From positions 1 to 10,738 of the forward strand of contig JAJCYN010000226.1 in assembly GCA_029262915.1 (NCBI GenBank): a stretch of 10,738 nt of DNA, read 5' to 3'. The notes below the pieces were generated by a model. The model ran no database searches, was not told the origin of the DNA, and saw only the letters and a list, made by a program, of their open reading frames with translations. Source of the DNA: Flavobacteriales bacterium. GTDB taxonomy: Bacteria; Bacteroidota; Bacteroidia; Flavobacteriales_E; Vicingaceae. Positions 1-8,041 of this stretch are shown one piece after another; the first letter of the stretch is position 1, and each line of letters starts with the position of its first letter. The translations under genes were made by a program, and so were the position numbers.

Positions 1-3000
1 AAGGGCTAACATCACAAAAATAGAGGTTTGGGTTTCAAATATTAATAGTTCGGTAGAAAATACAAAGAACATAATTGGTTTTATGGACTTAGGAGAAGGA
101 ACACAAGCACATATTTTTAATGATCCGCTAGTGTCTGATAATAACATTATCCCAACAGCAAATTTTCCTGATAACGCAGCCAATAACCTCTATTTTAATA
201 TTTCCGATACAACTATAACGTCTCCTTTTAATACTACTGCCATTAGAGGGTTTGTTGGGGCCAGTCAAGAATTAGAATTACAAGGATTTACGAATGGAAC
301 GGATTTTGAAAAGTATGAAAATGCTCGATTATTAAATCCGTCAGAATATACACTAAATACACAATTAGGGTATATTTCTTTGAATTCTACATTAAACTTG
401 GATAATATACTGGCAGTAGCATTTCAATATACCTTAGATGGGCAAGTTTACCAAGTTGGTGAATTTTCTACAGATGGAGTAACAGGTCAAGATGGTTTGT
501 TTGTTAAATTACTAAAAGGAACAAGTATAAATACAAATATACCTACATGGGATTTGATGATGAAAAACGTTTATGCTTTGGGGGCGTTTAATATTTCTTC
601 ATCAGATTTTTTCTTAGATATTTTTTATATGAACCCTGCAACCGGAGTTGAAATTCCATTTATTCCTGAAGGCGAAATTAATGGATTGCCTTTAGTTAGT
701 GTAATGAATTTGGATCAATTAAATTCTAATAACCAAGCTAGTCCTGATGGCGTTTTTGATTTTATTAATGGTATTACTATTAATTCTAACAATGGCAGGG
801 TTTATTTTCCTGTTTTAGAACCTTTTGGGTCTCATTTAAGAAGCCAATTTTCTAATCAAACAGTTGCCAATAAATTTACCTTTGATTCATTGTATGTAAC
901 AACTCAAACGTTGGCTGAACAAGATGCAACTAAAAATAGGTTCAGAATTAAAGGTCAATATTCATCATCATCCAGCTCAGATATTCCACTAAATGCTATG
1001 AATATCCCAGAAGGATCTGTTACTGTTACTGCTGGAGGTGCAGCGTTAACAGAAAATGTAGATTATACAGTTGATTATAATTTGGGTAGAGTAAGAATTA
1101 TCGATGAAGGAATTTTACAATCGGGAACACCAATAAAAATTTCACTAGAGAGTCAATCGTTATTTAATATTCAAACAAAAACGTTAATGGGAGCCCGGTT
1201 TGATTATAAATTTAATGATAATTTTAATTTAGGAGGAACAGTTTTAAAATTATCCGAAAGACCGTTAACAAATAAGATCAATATAGGTGATGAACCTATT
1301 AATAATACCATATTTGGATTTGATTTAACTTACACACATGATGCTCCATTTTTAACCAGATGGGCAGATAAATTACCAATTTATAGTACTAAAGAAAAAT
1401 CTACTATTACCATAGAAGGTGAATTTGCCAGATTATTACCAGGAAATCCTGGAGCAATTGGTAAAGATGGCACCGCTTATTTAGATGATTTTGAAGGAAG
1501 CCAATCTTCTATAGATATGAAAACAATATCCCAATGGAAATTAGCTAGTACGCCACAAGGTCAGCCAACTCTTTTTCCTGAAGGAGTACTGCCACTTTCT
1601 AATACGCTAGAATACGGTTTTAATAGAGCAAGATTAGCTTGGTATAATATCGATCCATTGTTTTGGAGAAATGATTCAAGAACACCAAGCCATATTTCTA
1701 ATGACCCAATAACACAATCCAATCATTATTCAAGAGAGGTATTACAAACAGAAGTTTTTCCATTTAAATCTCAGCAAAACGGAATAGAACAAAATATATC
1801 AGTATTAGATTTAGCATATTACCCTACAGAGAGGGGACAGTATAATTTTGATGATGGAACAGGAGTTGGTTCAGGTATTGATGCTGCTGGTAACTTGGTT
1901 AATCCAGTAACACGTTGGTCAGGAATAATGAGAAAAGTTGAAACTACCGATTTTGAATCTTCTAATGTGGAATTTATTCAGTTTTGGATGATGGATCCTT
2001 TTGATGCAATTGATGGAGATCCAAACCACCCTGGCGGACGACTATATTTTAACTTAGGTAATATTTCTGAAGATATTTTGAAAGATGATAGGAAATCGTT
2101 TGAAAACGGAATGCCACTTACTGCTATTGATTATGTAACAGGAACCAATGCAAATTTAGTAGATACCACTATTTGGGGGAGAGTACCAACAGTTCCGTCT
2201 TTAGTAAATGCTTTTGATGTTACCCCAAGTACAAGACCATTACAAGACATTGGACTAGATGGTTTAAATGATAATGATGAAGCTGCATTTTTTGGTGCAG
2301 GTTTTGGACCAGACCCTTCTGCAGATAATCATCATTTTTTTAGAGGAGACGATTATGATAATTTACAATTATCAATTTTGGAACGATATAAATTCCATAA
2401 TGGAATGGATGGAAACTCAAATACAGCATCTCAGGATCCCAATCCAGATTATTCATCAGCAGCCACCACAAGACCAGATATTGAAGACATCAATAGCAAT
2501 AATAATCTTGATTTTAGAGAAAGCTATTTTCAGTATTCAGTTAATTTAACTCCAGCAGAAGTAAGTCCTTCCAATGTGGGTAACAATTATATAACCAATG
2601 TATTTGACGCAACTGTTAATACACCTGCTGGGACTACAAAAACAGTACGATGGTATCAATTTAAAATTCCAATTAGAGAGCCAGAAAGCATAATAGGAGA
2701 TATACAAGATTTTAAATCGATTCGATTTATGAGAATGTTTCTAAAGGGTTTTAATAAAGAGGTTGTATTACGTTTTGCTAAATTAGAATTAGTAAGAGGT
2801 GAATGGAGGAAATTTAGTGGAAATTTATTGAGCCCAGGAGACTTTCTTGGAAATGATGATGATGAAACAACATTTGATGTTTCAGGAGTAAATGTGGAGG
2901 AAAATAGCTCTAAGACTCCTGTAAACTATATTATACCACCTGGAATTGATAGAGAAATCAATCCTAACCCATCAACAGGGAGTAACATTCAACAGTTAAA

Positions 3001-6000
3001 TGAGCAATCTCTGGTTTTAGATGTGTGTAACCTTAAAGATGGAGATGCCAGAGCGGCATATAAAATAATGGATATAGATATTAGAAGGTATAAACGATTA
3101 AAGATGTTTATTCATGCTGAAGAAAATGATATGACAATTCCTTTAGCGGATAATGATCTTTCTGTATTTATAAGAATGGGTTCTGACTTTACCGATAATT
3201 ATTATGAATATGAAGTTCCGTTAGCAGTTACCCCTGCAGGTGCTTATAATACAGACAATAATAGTAATGAAAGTGATCGATTTACTGTTTGGCCTGAGGC
3301 GAATAATTTAGATTTACAATTTTCTAAATTGACAGATATGAAAGTATTAAGAAATAGCCTATTACCTGATGGATCTAGTGGAGTACAACTAATTAAACCT
3401 TTTGAGCAAAAGGATGGGAAAAATGTAATGAGAATAAAAGGGAATCCAAATATCGGAAACGTTAGAGTATTTATGATAGGTATTAGGAATGGAAAACAAA
3501 GTCCTTTAACACCTGATGACGATGGGCTAACAAAATGCGCAGAAATATGGGTAAATGAATTAAGAATGTCTGAGTTTGATAATGCTGGGGGATGGGCATC
3601 AGTTGCTAGAATAACAACACAAATTGCCGATTTAGGTAATATTACTATTGCAGGAGATTATAGTACACCAGGGTTTGGAAGTGTAGAACAAAAATTAAAT
3701 GAAAGACAACAAGAAACAAGAAGAGGCTATGATTTATCTACTAGTATCGAATTAGGAAAATTCATTCCTGAGAAAATTGGAATTAGCGTACCAATGTATT
3801 ATAGTATATCTGAAGTATTAGTAACACCTAGGTACAATCCTCTTGATCCTGATTTAGAATTAAAAGATTTATTAGAAAATGACATTCTATCTCAAGAAGC
3901 TAGGGATTCTATAGGGGTTAGAAGCCAAGAGCTCACTAGACGGAAAAGTATCAACTTTACTAATGTTCGGAAATTGAAACCTAGAGGACAAAAGAAATCT
4001 CATTTTTATGATATTTCAAATTTCTCCTTTAATTATGGTTATTCTGAAACAAAATACAGAGATATAAATACGGAATTTGATAATGAGAAGAATTATAGAG
4101 GTGGTATTGGCTATTCATTTGGAGCTAATCCTAAAAACCATACCCCATTTAAAGACACAAAAATTGCAAAGAAAAAAGCATTTAAATTGATAAAGGATTT
4201 CAATTATTATTTGGCCCCTAAGCAATTAACGTTTCAAACAGATATGGATAGGTCATATTCAGAAAGAAGATCTAGAAACAATACTGGCTTTAATTTTGCC
4301 CTACCAACTTACTATCAAAAACATTTTTATTGGAATAGGATTTATGGGTTAAAATATGATATTACTAAGGCATTGAAGTTCGATTTTAATGCCACAAATA
4401 ATGCTACGATAGAAGAACCTTTAACCTTTAATGGAGTTGATACCAGAGGTAGAGTTGATCAAGATTTTCCTGAAGAATATGCTTCTTGGAGAGATACAGT
4501 TTGGCAAAACATAAGAGATTTTGGAACCAATACACATTATCACCATAATTTTAACATTAATTATGCTGTTCCTATAAATAAATTTCCGGGGTTAGATTTT
4601 ATGACACTTACAACCCGTTATTCTGGTGATTATGATTGGCAGAGAGCACCAATAGGAGCAGATACCTTAGGGCATACCATTCAAAACTCTAATACAGTTT
4701 CTTTAAACTCTCAATTTAATATGACGAAATTGCATAATCAAGTTGGATTTTTGAAAAAGGTAAATAAAAGGGCTAGAGATAGGCAGCGAAGACGGGCTTT
4801 AAGGAATGCAAAACCTGATCCAAATAAAACACCAGCGGAGAATGCAAAAGTAAGAGGCTGGAAAGCAGGAATTCCTCCTATTGATATAAAATTTGAGACT
4901 AAAAAATTTAAAGATTCTGATACCACTAGAGTTGAACTTTGGAAGAAAAAAGAACCAATTCATCCAATGGATCCGGTATGGTTAACATTAATGAGTCCTA
5001 AAAATATTTCAGGAACTTATACTCGGAACCGAGGAACATTGTTGCCTGGATATGGTCAGGAAACAGAAATATTAGGGTATAATCCAGGGTTTGATGCTCC
5101 TGGCTTCAATTTTGTTTCTGGAATACAAGAAGATGATTACGCAGTAAAAGCATTGGAAAGAGGGTGGTTAATTGATTCAGCTGCTCTAATGTATAACTAT
5201 AACACTACATTTTCAGAAAACTATAACATTAGGGCAACCATTCGCCCAATTAGATCATTTAGAATTCAATTAACTGCTACACGAAATTATTCAACCAGTT
5301 TAACACAACAATTTTTTAGTGTAGATAATGGTTTTATAGATACATTAGATGGAGAATTAAGAGGTAATTACTTCTTTGTTTCTCCAGTGGAAACAGGAAA
5401 TTTTAGTATGTCATTTTTGTCATTTAATACTGCATTTATTGGAGATGATGACTTGGATAGGTCTTCTGAGGTATTTGATAATTTTTTAAAAGATCGGGCT
5501 GCTATTTCGCAACGATTGGGAGCTGATAACCCCAATTCTTTCGGAGTTAATAATAATGGTTTTAGTGATGGTTATAATGGAACCTCACAAGAAGTTTTAA
5601 TCCCTGCATTTATTGCTGGATATTCTGGTAAAAGTGGTAAAGATGTGTCTTTAAAGAATTTTACTTCTTTTATTCCATTACCCAATTGGAGAACTACTTA
5701 CGATGGGTTGAGTAAAATTGCGTTCGTTAATAGAATATTTAAAAAATTCACATTAACCCATTCTTATAAATCAACCTTAAATTACAGTTCGTTTACAACT
5801 AATTTATTGTTTGATGAAGAAAGTGCAAATCCCATAGCCAGGGATATTAATGGGAATTTTATTTCAGAATTACAGATCTCAACAGTATCTATTTCTGAAC
5901 AATTTTCACCACTGTTGGGAGCAGATATGACATTAAATAATAATATGCTGTTAAGAGTAGAGTACAAACAAGATAGAAATGTATCACTAAGCTTGTCAAA

Positions 6001-6358
6001 TAATCAAATAACAGAAGTTAAAGGAAGCGAATGGTCAGTTGGTACAGGATATAAATTTAGACAAGTTAGAATGCCATTTGTAAAATCTAGAATGATAAGA
6101 AGCGATATTGACACAAGAATTGATGTTGGGATTCGAAACAATAATACCATTGTAAGAAGGATTGTTGAGGAAGTGAATCAATTGACAGGTGGGCAACGTG
6201 TTTTGTCAATTAAATTTACTGCCGATTATAGGGTAAGTGCAAAGCTTAATGTTAGAGCTTTTTATGATTATGTTTCAACCACACCATTTATTTCAACTAC
6301 ATTTCCTACATCAAACACAAATGCGGGGATTAGTTTAAGATTTACATTAACACAATAG
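1..6358 (+). CDS. sprA: SprA, T9SS outer-membrane translocon barrel (5'-truncated by window edge)
   Basis: SprA (Sov in Porphyromonas) is the very large outer-membrane beta-barrel through which T9SS cargo, including gliding adhesins, leaves the cell. The frame is open from base 2 (RANITKIEVWVSN...), so the ATG at base 83 is an internal Met and the gene is cut by the window edge. It encodes 2118 residues to TAG at 6356-6358. The best known homologue has about 2400 residues, so roughly 300, including the signal peptide, are missing. Recognisable family segments are: two similar N-terminal motifs (PSEYTLNTQLGYISL near bases 340-385, VDYTVDYNLGRVRII near 1055-1100), AYLDDFEGSQ (about 1475-1505), DIGLDGLNDNDE (2246-2281), EDINSNNNLDFRESYFQYSV (2483-2542), CAEIWVNELRMSEFD (3536-3580) and GDYDWQRAP (about 4627-4653). 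The second half alternates aromatic and polar residues like barrel strands and ends in a strand, ISLRFTLTQ. No T9SS C-terminal sorting domain is seen, as expected for an integral barrel. The family call is firm; the function is inferred from homologues. Confidence 0.96.
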   Translation, partial: RANITKIEVWVSNINSSVENTKNIIGFMDLGEGTQAHIFNDPLVSDNNIIPTANFPDNAANNLYFNISDTTITSPFNTTAIRGFVGASQELELQGFTNGTDFEKYENARLLNPSEYTLNTQLGYISLNSTLNLDNILAVAFQYTLDGQVYQVGEFSTDGVTGQDGLFVKLLKGTSINTNIPTWDLMMKNVYALGAFNISSSDFFLDIFYMNPATGVEIPFIPEGEINGLPLVSVMNLDQLNSNNQASPDGVFDFINGITINSNNGRVYFPVLEPFGSHLRSQFSNQTVANKFTFDSLYVTTQTLAEQDATKNRFRIKGQYSSSSSSDIPLNAMNIPEGSVTVTAGGAALTENVDYTVDYNLGRVRIIDEGILQSGTPIKISLESQSLFNIQTKTLMGARFDYKFNDNFNLGGTVLKLSERPLTNKINIGDEPINNTIFGFDLTYTHDAPFLTRWADKLPIYSTKEKSTITIEGEFARLLPGNPGAIGKDGTAYLDDFEGSQSSIDMKTISQWKLASTPQGQPTLFPEGVLPLSNTLEYGFNRARLAWYNIDPLFWRNDSRTPSHISNDPITQSNHYSREVLQTEVFPFKSQQNGIEQNISVLDLAYYPTERGQYNFDDGTGVGSGIDAAGNLVNPVTRWSGIMRKVETTDFESSNVEFIQFWMMDPFDAIDGDPNHPGGRLYFNLGNISEDILKDDRKSFENGMPLTAIDYVTGTNANLVDTTIWGRVPTVPSLVNAFDVTPSTRPLQDIGLDGLNDNDEAAFFGAGFGPDPSADNHHFFRGDDYDNLQLSILERYKFHNGMDGNSNTASQDPNPDYSSAATTRPDIEDINSNNNLDFRESYFQYSVNLTPAEVSPSNVGNNYITNVFDATVNTPAGTTKTVRWYQFKIPIREPESIIGDIQDFKSIRFMRMFLKGFNKEVVLRFAKLELVRGEWRKFSGNLLSPGDFLGNDDDETTFDVSGVNVEENSSKTPVNYIIPPGIDREINPNPSTGSNIQQLNEQSLVLDVCNLKDGDARAAYKIMDIDIRRYKRLKMFIHAEENDMTIPLADNDLSVFIRMGSDFTDNYYEYEVPLAVTPAGAYNTDNNSNESDRFTVWPEANNLDLQFSKLTDMKVLRNSLLPDGSSGVQLIKPFEQKDGKNVMRIKGNPNIGNVRVFMIGIRNGKQSPLTPDDDGLTKCAEIWVNELRMSEFDNAGGWASVARITTQIADLGNITIAGDYSTPGFGSVEQKLNERQQETRRGYDLSTSIELGKFIPEKIGISVPMYYSISEVLVTPRYNPLDPDLELKDLLENDILSQEARDSIGVRSQELTRRKSINFTNVRKLKPRGQKKSHFYDISNFSFNYGYSETKYRDINTEFDNEKNYRGGIGYSFGANPKNHTPFKDTKIAKKKAFKLIKDFNYYLAPKQLTFQTDMDRSYSERRSRNNTGFNFALPTYYQKHFYWNRIYGLKYDITKALKFDFNATNNATIEEPLTFNGVDTRGRVDQDFPEEYASWRDTVWQNIRDFGTNTHYHHNFNINYAVPINKFPGLDFMTLTTRYSGDYDWQRAPIGADTLGHTIQNSNTVSLNSQFNMTKLHNQVGFLKKVNKRARDRQRRRALRNAKPDPNKTPAENAKVRGWKAGIPPIDIKFETKKFKDSDTTRVELWKKKEPIHPMDPVWLTLMSPKNISGTYTRNRGTLLPGYGQETEILGYNPGFDAPGFNFVSGIQEDDYAVKALERGWLIDSAALMYNYNTTFSENYNIRATIRPIRSFRIQLTATRNYSTSLTQQFFSVDNGFIDTLDGELRGNYFFVSPVETGNFSMSFLSFNTAFIGDDDLDRSSEVFDNFLKDRAAISQRLGADNPNSFGVNNNGFSDGYNGTSQEVLIPAFIAGYSGKSGKDVSLKNFTSFIPLPNWRTTYDGLSKIAFVNRIFKKFTLTHSYKSTLNYSSFTTNLLFDEESANPIARDINGNFISELQISTVSISEQFSPLLGADMTLNNNMLLRVEYKQDRNVSLSLSNNQITEVKGSEWSVGTGYKFRQVRMPFVKSRMIRSDIDTRIDVGIRNNNTIVRRIVEEVNQLTGGQRVLSIKFTADYRVSAKLNVRAFYDYVSTTPFISTTFPTSNTNAGISLRFTLTQ

Positions 6359-6419
6359 TGAATTAAAAATTATAAATTAGCAGAATTAAAATTATTAAGT
6401 AATCAATAAAAAATTAAAA
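6359..6419 (+). other. A/T-rich sprA-gcvH intergenic leader
   Basis: This 61-base gap is almost entirely A and T. The 10-mer aattaaaaat occurs at 6361-6370 and again at 6412-6421, overlapping the gcvH start, and the related aattaaaatt lies at 6384-6393. There is no hairpin with a T-run, so nothing here clearly ends sprA transcription. There is no Shine-Dalgarno motif before gcvH; an A-rich, unstructured leader is usual for translation starts in Bacteroidota. Whether it also contains a promoter cannot be decided from the sequence. Confidence 0.4.
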
Positions 6420-6797
6420 ATGAATATTCCAGCAGATTTAAAATATACAAAAGATCACGAATGGATTAAAATTGATGGTGATACTGTAACAATTGGTATA
6501 ACTGATTTTGCTCAAGGAGAATTGGGCGATATTGTTTATATTGAAGTAGAAACTGAGGGAGAAACTTTAGCCCGAGAAGAAGTTTTTGGAACAGTAGAAG
6601 CGGTAAAAACAGTTTCTGATTTATTTATGCCAGTTTCAGGTGAGGTAATTGAATTTAATGAAGCGATTGAATCTTCACCAGAATCTGTAAATGGAGATGC
6701 TTATGGAGTAGGATGGATGATAAAAGTTAAAGTGTCTAATCCAGAAGAATTAGATGATTTACTTTCGGCAGAACAATACGGTGAGTTAATAGGATAA
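6420..6797 (+). CDS. gcvH: Glycine cleavage system H protein (lipoyl carrier)
   Basis: GcvH is the cytoplasmic shuttle of the glycine cleavage complex. Its lipoyl-lysine arm carries the aminomethyl group from the P protein to the T protein and is re-oxidised by the L protein. The 125-residue product has the normal family length. Visible hallmarks are the N-terminal YTKDHEWI (residues 9-16), [17 protein letters not shown] (26-42), and the lipoylation motif [12 protein letters not shown] with Lys63 as the predicted lipoylated residue, followed by MPVSGEV (70-76). ATG at 6420 gives the standard N-terminus ([15 protein letters not shown]). No gcvT, gcvP or lipoylation gene is in the window, so this is a stand-alone gcvH; the partners presumably lie elsewhere. 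It starts 61 bases after sprA and ends 12 bases before the VanZ-like gene, suggesting co-transcription with the latter. Confidence 0.97.
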   Translation: MNIPADLKYTKDHEWIKIDGDTVTIGITDFAQGELGDIVYIEVETEGETLAREEVFGTVEAVKTVSDLFMPVSGEVIEFNEAIESSPESVNGDAYGVGWMIKVKVSNPEELDDLLSAEQYGELIG

Positions 6798-6809
6798 TCT
6801 TTACTATTA

Positions 6810-7199
6810 TTGAAATCATATTTTCCAGCGATAATTTGGGCACTTGTTATACTAGTGCTAAGTGGATATCCTGGACAATCTCTTCCAAAAATACCAGTTT
6901 GGCAATTTGATAAATTGGTTCATTCAGTAATTTATGCGATACTCTCAATGTGTTTATTGATTGCTTTTAATAAGCAATATTTACAGCAGAAAAATCGTTT
7001 TAAAGTAGGATTGGCTGTAATTTTATTCAGTGTTTTTTATGGTGGATTTATGGAATTTCTCCAAGATTACATCTTTATAAACAGAAGCGGTAATTGGTAC
7101 GATTTTATAGCCAATATGATTGGAGCAATTATAGGTGTTTTAATGTATCCGTTAATTGTTAAATTTTTGCCGATCAATAGATGGGTTAAAATAAAATAA
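6810..7199 (+). CDS. VanZ-like family small membrane protein (TTG start)
   Basis: This 129-residue inner-membrane protein has four predicted helices, at about residues 5-20, 36-53, 66-85 and 96-118. The VanZ-like signature is complete: D34-K-x-x-H38 with Y42 before and within helix 2, E82-x-x-Q85 at the end of helix 3, then R92, D98, N102 and G105 entering helix 4. The biochemical role of such short proteins is not established. The name comes from VanZ, linked to teicoplanin resistance, and resistance should not be inferred here. TTG at 6810 is the only reasonable start: it lies 12 bases after the gcvH stop in the same frame, gives a natural N-terminus (MKSYFPAIIWALVIL), and the next in-frame ATG (near residue 47) would remove the first helix and the DKxxH motif. 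Close spacing implies translation from a shared message with gcvH. Confidence 0.88.
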   Translation: MKSYFPAIIWALVILVLSGYPGQSLPKIPVWQFDKLVHSVIYAILSMCLLIAFNKQYLQQKNRFKVGLAVILFSVFYGGFMEFLQDYIFINRSGNWYDFIANMIGAIIGVLMYPLIVKFLPINRWVKIK

Positions 7200-7245
7200 A
7201 TTACTGCTAAAATTTTATTAATTTTATAAATTGAAAACTAAAATT

Positions 7246-7911
7246 ATGGAACCAAAAAAGAACCCAAAAGCAGATTTAGAAAAATTAAGAGGAACATTTA
7301 CTCTTGCAGGGTTAGTGTTATCTTTATTTATTGTTTACTCTATGGTAAATTGGAAGTTTTATGATGTCCAAGCAAGCCAATTAGGTCAGTTAATTGCTGA
7401 AGAAGAAGAAGAAGATATTATTCCTATTACAGAACAAAATACACCACCACCACCACCACCACCTCCTCCGGCCGCACCTGAAATTATTGAAATTGTAGAA
7501 GATGATATAGAGGTTGAAGATATTGAAATTGATACCGAAATTGATGTTGATGAGGTGGTTGAGGTATTTGAAGTTGAAGAAGAAGTAGTTGAAGAAGAAG
7601 TCTTTACCATTGTTGAGAATATGCCAGAATTTCCTGGAGGTGTAAAAAAAATGATGGAGTTTTTAGGAAAAAACACGAAATTTCCGCCTGCGGCAAAAGC
7701 TAATGGTATTTCTGGTAAAGTTTACGTAAATTTTGTAGTAGGTAAGGATGGTAAAATTAGAGATGTAAAAATCATTAGAGGAGTTCACGATTTATTGGAT
7801 AAAGAAGCTCTTAGAGTGGTAAAAGCTATGCCTAAATGGAAACCAGGAAAGCAAAGAGGTAAGGCTGTAACGGTTTCTTTTAACTTGCCTATTAATTTTA
7901 TTTTAAAATAA
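7246..7911 (+). CDS. tonB: TonB family energy transducer
   Basis: TonB proteins couple the proton-motive force harvested by ExbB/ExbD to outer-membrane TonB-dependent transporters. The 221-residue product has a short cytoplasmic tail (MEPKKNPKADLEKLRG), one membrane anchor at about residues 17-34, a periplasmic linker with nine consecutive prolines (67-75), a strongly acidic stretch (about 79-118), and a C-terminal TonB domain (about 120-221). That domain carries the Bacteroidota signature MPEFPGG, then GISGKVYVNFVVGKDGKI, LDKEALRVVKAMPKWKPG and the final FNLPINFILK. ATG at 7246 is preferred because MExKKNPKADLEK-like N-termini are typical of this subgroup; a TTG at 7231 in the same frame would add five residues. 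The gene is 46 bases after the VanZ-like gene and is closed by a strong terminator. No exbB or exbD is present, so it relies on an ExbBD pair elsewhere. Which receptor it serves is unknown. Confidence 0.94.
   Translation: MEPKKNPKADLEKLRGTFTLAGLVLSLFIVYSMVNWKFYDVQASQLGQLIAEEEEEDIIPITEQNTPPPPPPPPPAAPEIIEIVEDDIEVEDIEIDTEIDVDEVVEVFEVEEEVVEEEVFTIVENMPEFPGGVKKMMEFLGKNTKFPPAAKANGISGKVYVNFVVGKDGKIRDVKIIRGVHDLLDKEALRVVKAMPKWKPGKQRGKAVTVSFNLPINFILK
7399..7413 (+). repeat. (GAA)5 codon repeat in tonB
   Basis: Five GAA codons in a row encode a Glu run (residues 52-56) just after the membrane anchor, on the periplasmic side. The tract is a pure trinucleotide repeat, so a gain or loss of units would stay in frame and only alter linker charge. 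Confidence 0.85.
7444..7470 (+). repeat. Polyproline tract in tonB, (CCA)6 then CCT CCT CCG
   Basis: Nine proline codons encode residues 67-75 in the periplasmic linker of TonB. The first six are identical CCA units (7444-7461) and the last three vary. Proline-rich linkers span the periplasm in TonB proteins. Nine prolines in a row would also be expected to need elongation factor P for efficient translation, from general knowledge of polyproline stalling. Confidence 0.88.
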
Positions 7912-7930
7912 TAAACTCAAAAATAGTTTT

Positions 7931-7964
7931 AAAAAAACATCCGTTTATAGCGGATGTTTTTTTT
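7931..7964 (+). terminator. Rho-independent terminator after tonB
   Basis: A perfect inverted repeat has arms at 7931-7943 (aaaaaaacatccg) and 7951-7963 (cggatgttttttt) with a 7-base loop (tttatag) and a run of eight T at 7957-7964. The GC part of the stem is short (catccg/cggatg), but with the A and T flanks it makes a 13-bp helix. It lies 19 bases after the tonB stop and separates the sprA-gcvH-vanZ-tonB block from the next gene. The A-run on the left arm means it could in principle work from the opposite strand too, though no minus-strand gene is nearby. Confidence 0.9.
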
Positions 7965-8041
7965 ATGAAAAATTTTATGCAATTTTATATGAAGTTACAT
8001 CTATACATTAAAAAGTTTGTAACTCATCTAATAATATTAAA

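Noticed and set aside
960..983. TCA-rich run encoding six serines in sprA
   Set aside because: Short, imperfect and mixed codons; an ordinary Ser-rich loop rather than a functional repeat.
2268..2549. Plus-strand 93-codon frame inside sprA
   Set aside because: Composition rich in Ile, Met and Gln with no domain; it lies wholly within the conserved sprA frame and arises from AT-rich sequence read in another frame.
4738..4926. Minus-strand 62-codon frame opposite the basic loop of sprA
   Set aside because: Hydrophobic look comes from the antisense of Lys/Arg codons; no promoter or homology, and sprA is clearly coding here.
6810..7199. VanZ-like gene as an antibiotic resistance determinant
   Set aside because: Only the generic VanZ-like fold signature is present, with no van cluster nearby; such small proteins are common in Bacteroidota chromosomes without a link to resistance.
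7386..7676. Minus-strand open frame of 96 codons rich in Ser, Ile, Thr and Gly opposite tonB
   Set aside because: It is the complement of the GAA and CCA repeats and acidic codons of tonB; low-complexity Ser/Gly runs and no start context or homology. A shadow frame.
8012..8019. aaagtttg before the A2M gene as a Bacteroidota -7 element (consensus TAnnTTTG)
   Set aside because: One mismatch at the first base and no TTTG-like -33 partner at the proper distance upstream. A promoter must exist after the terminator, but this site is not convincing.
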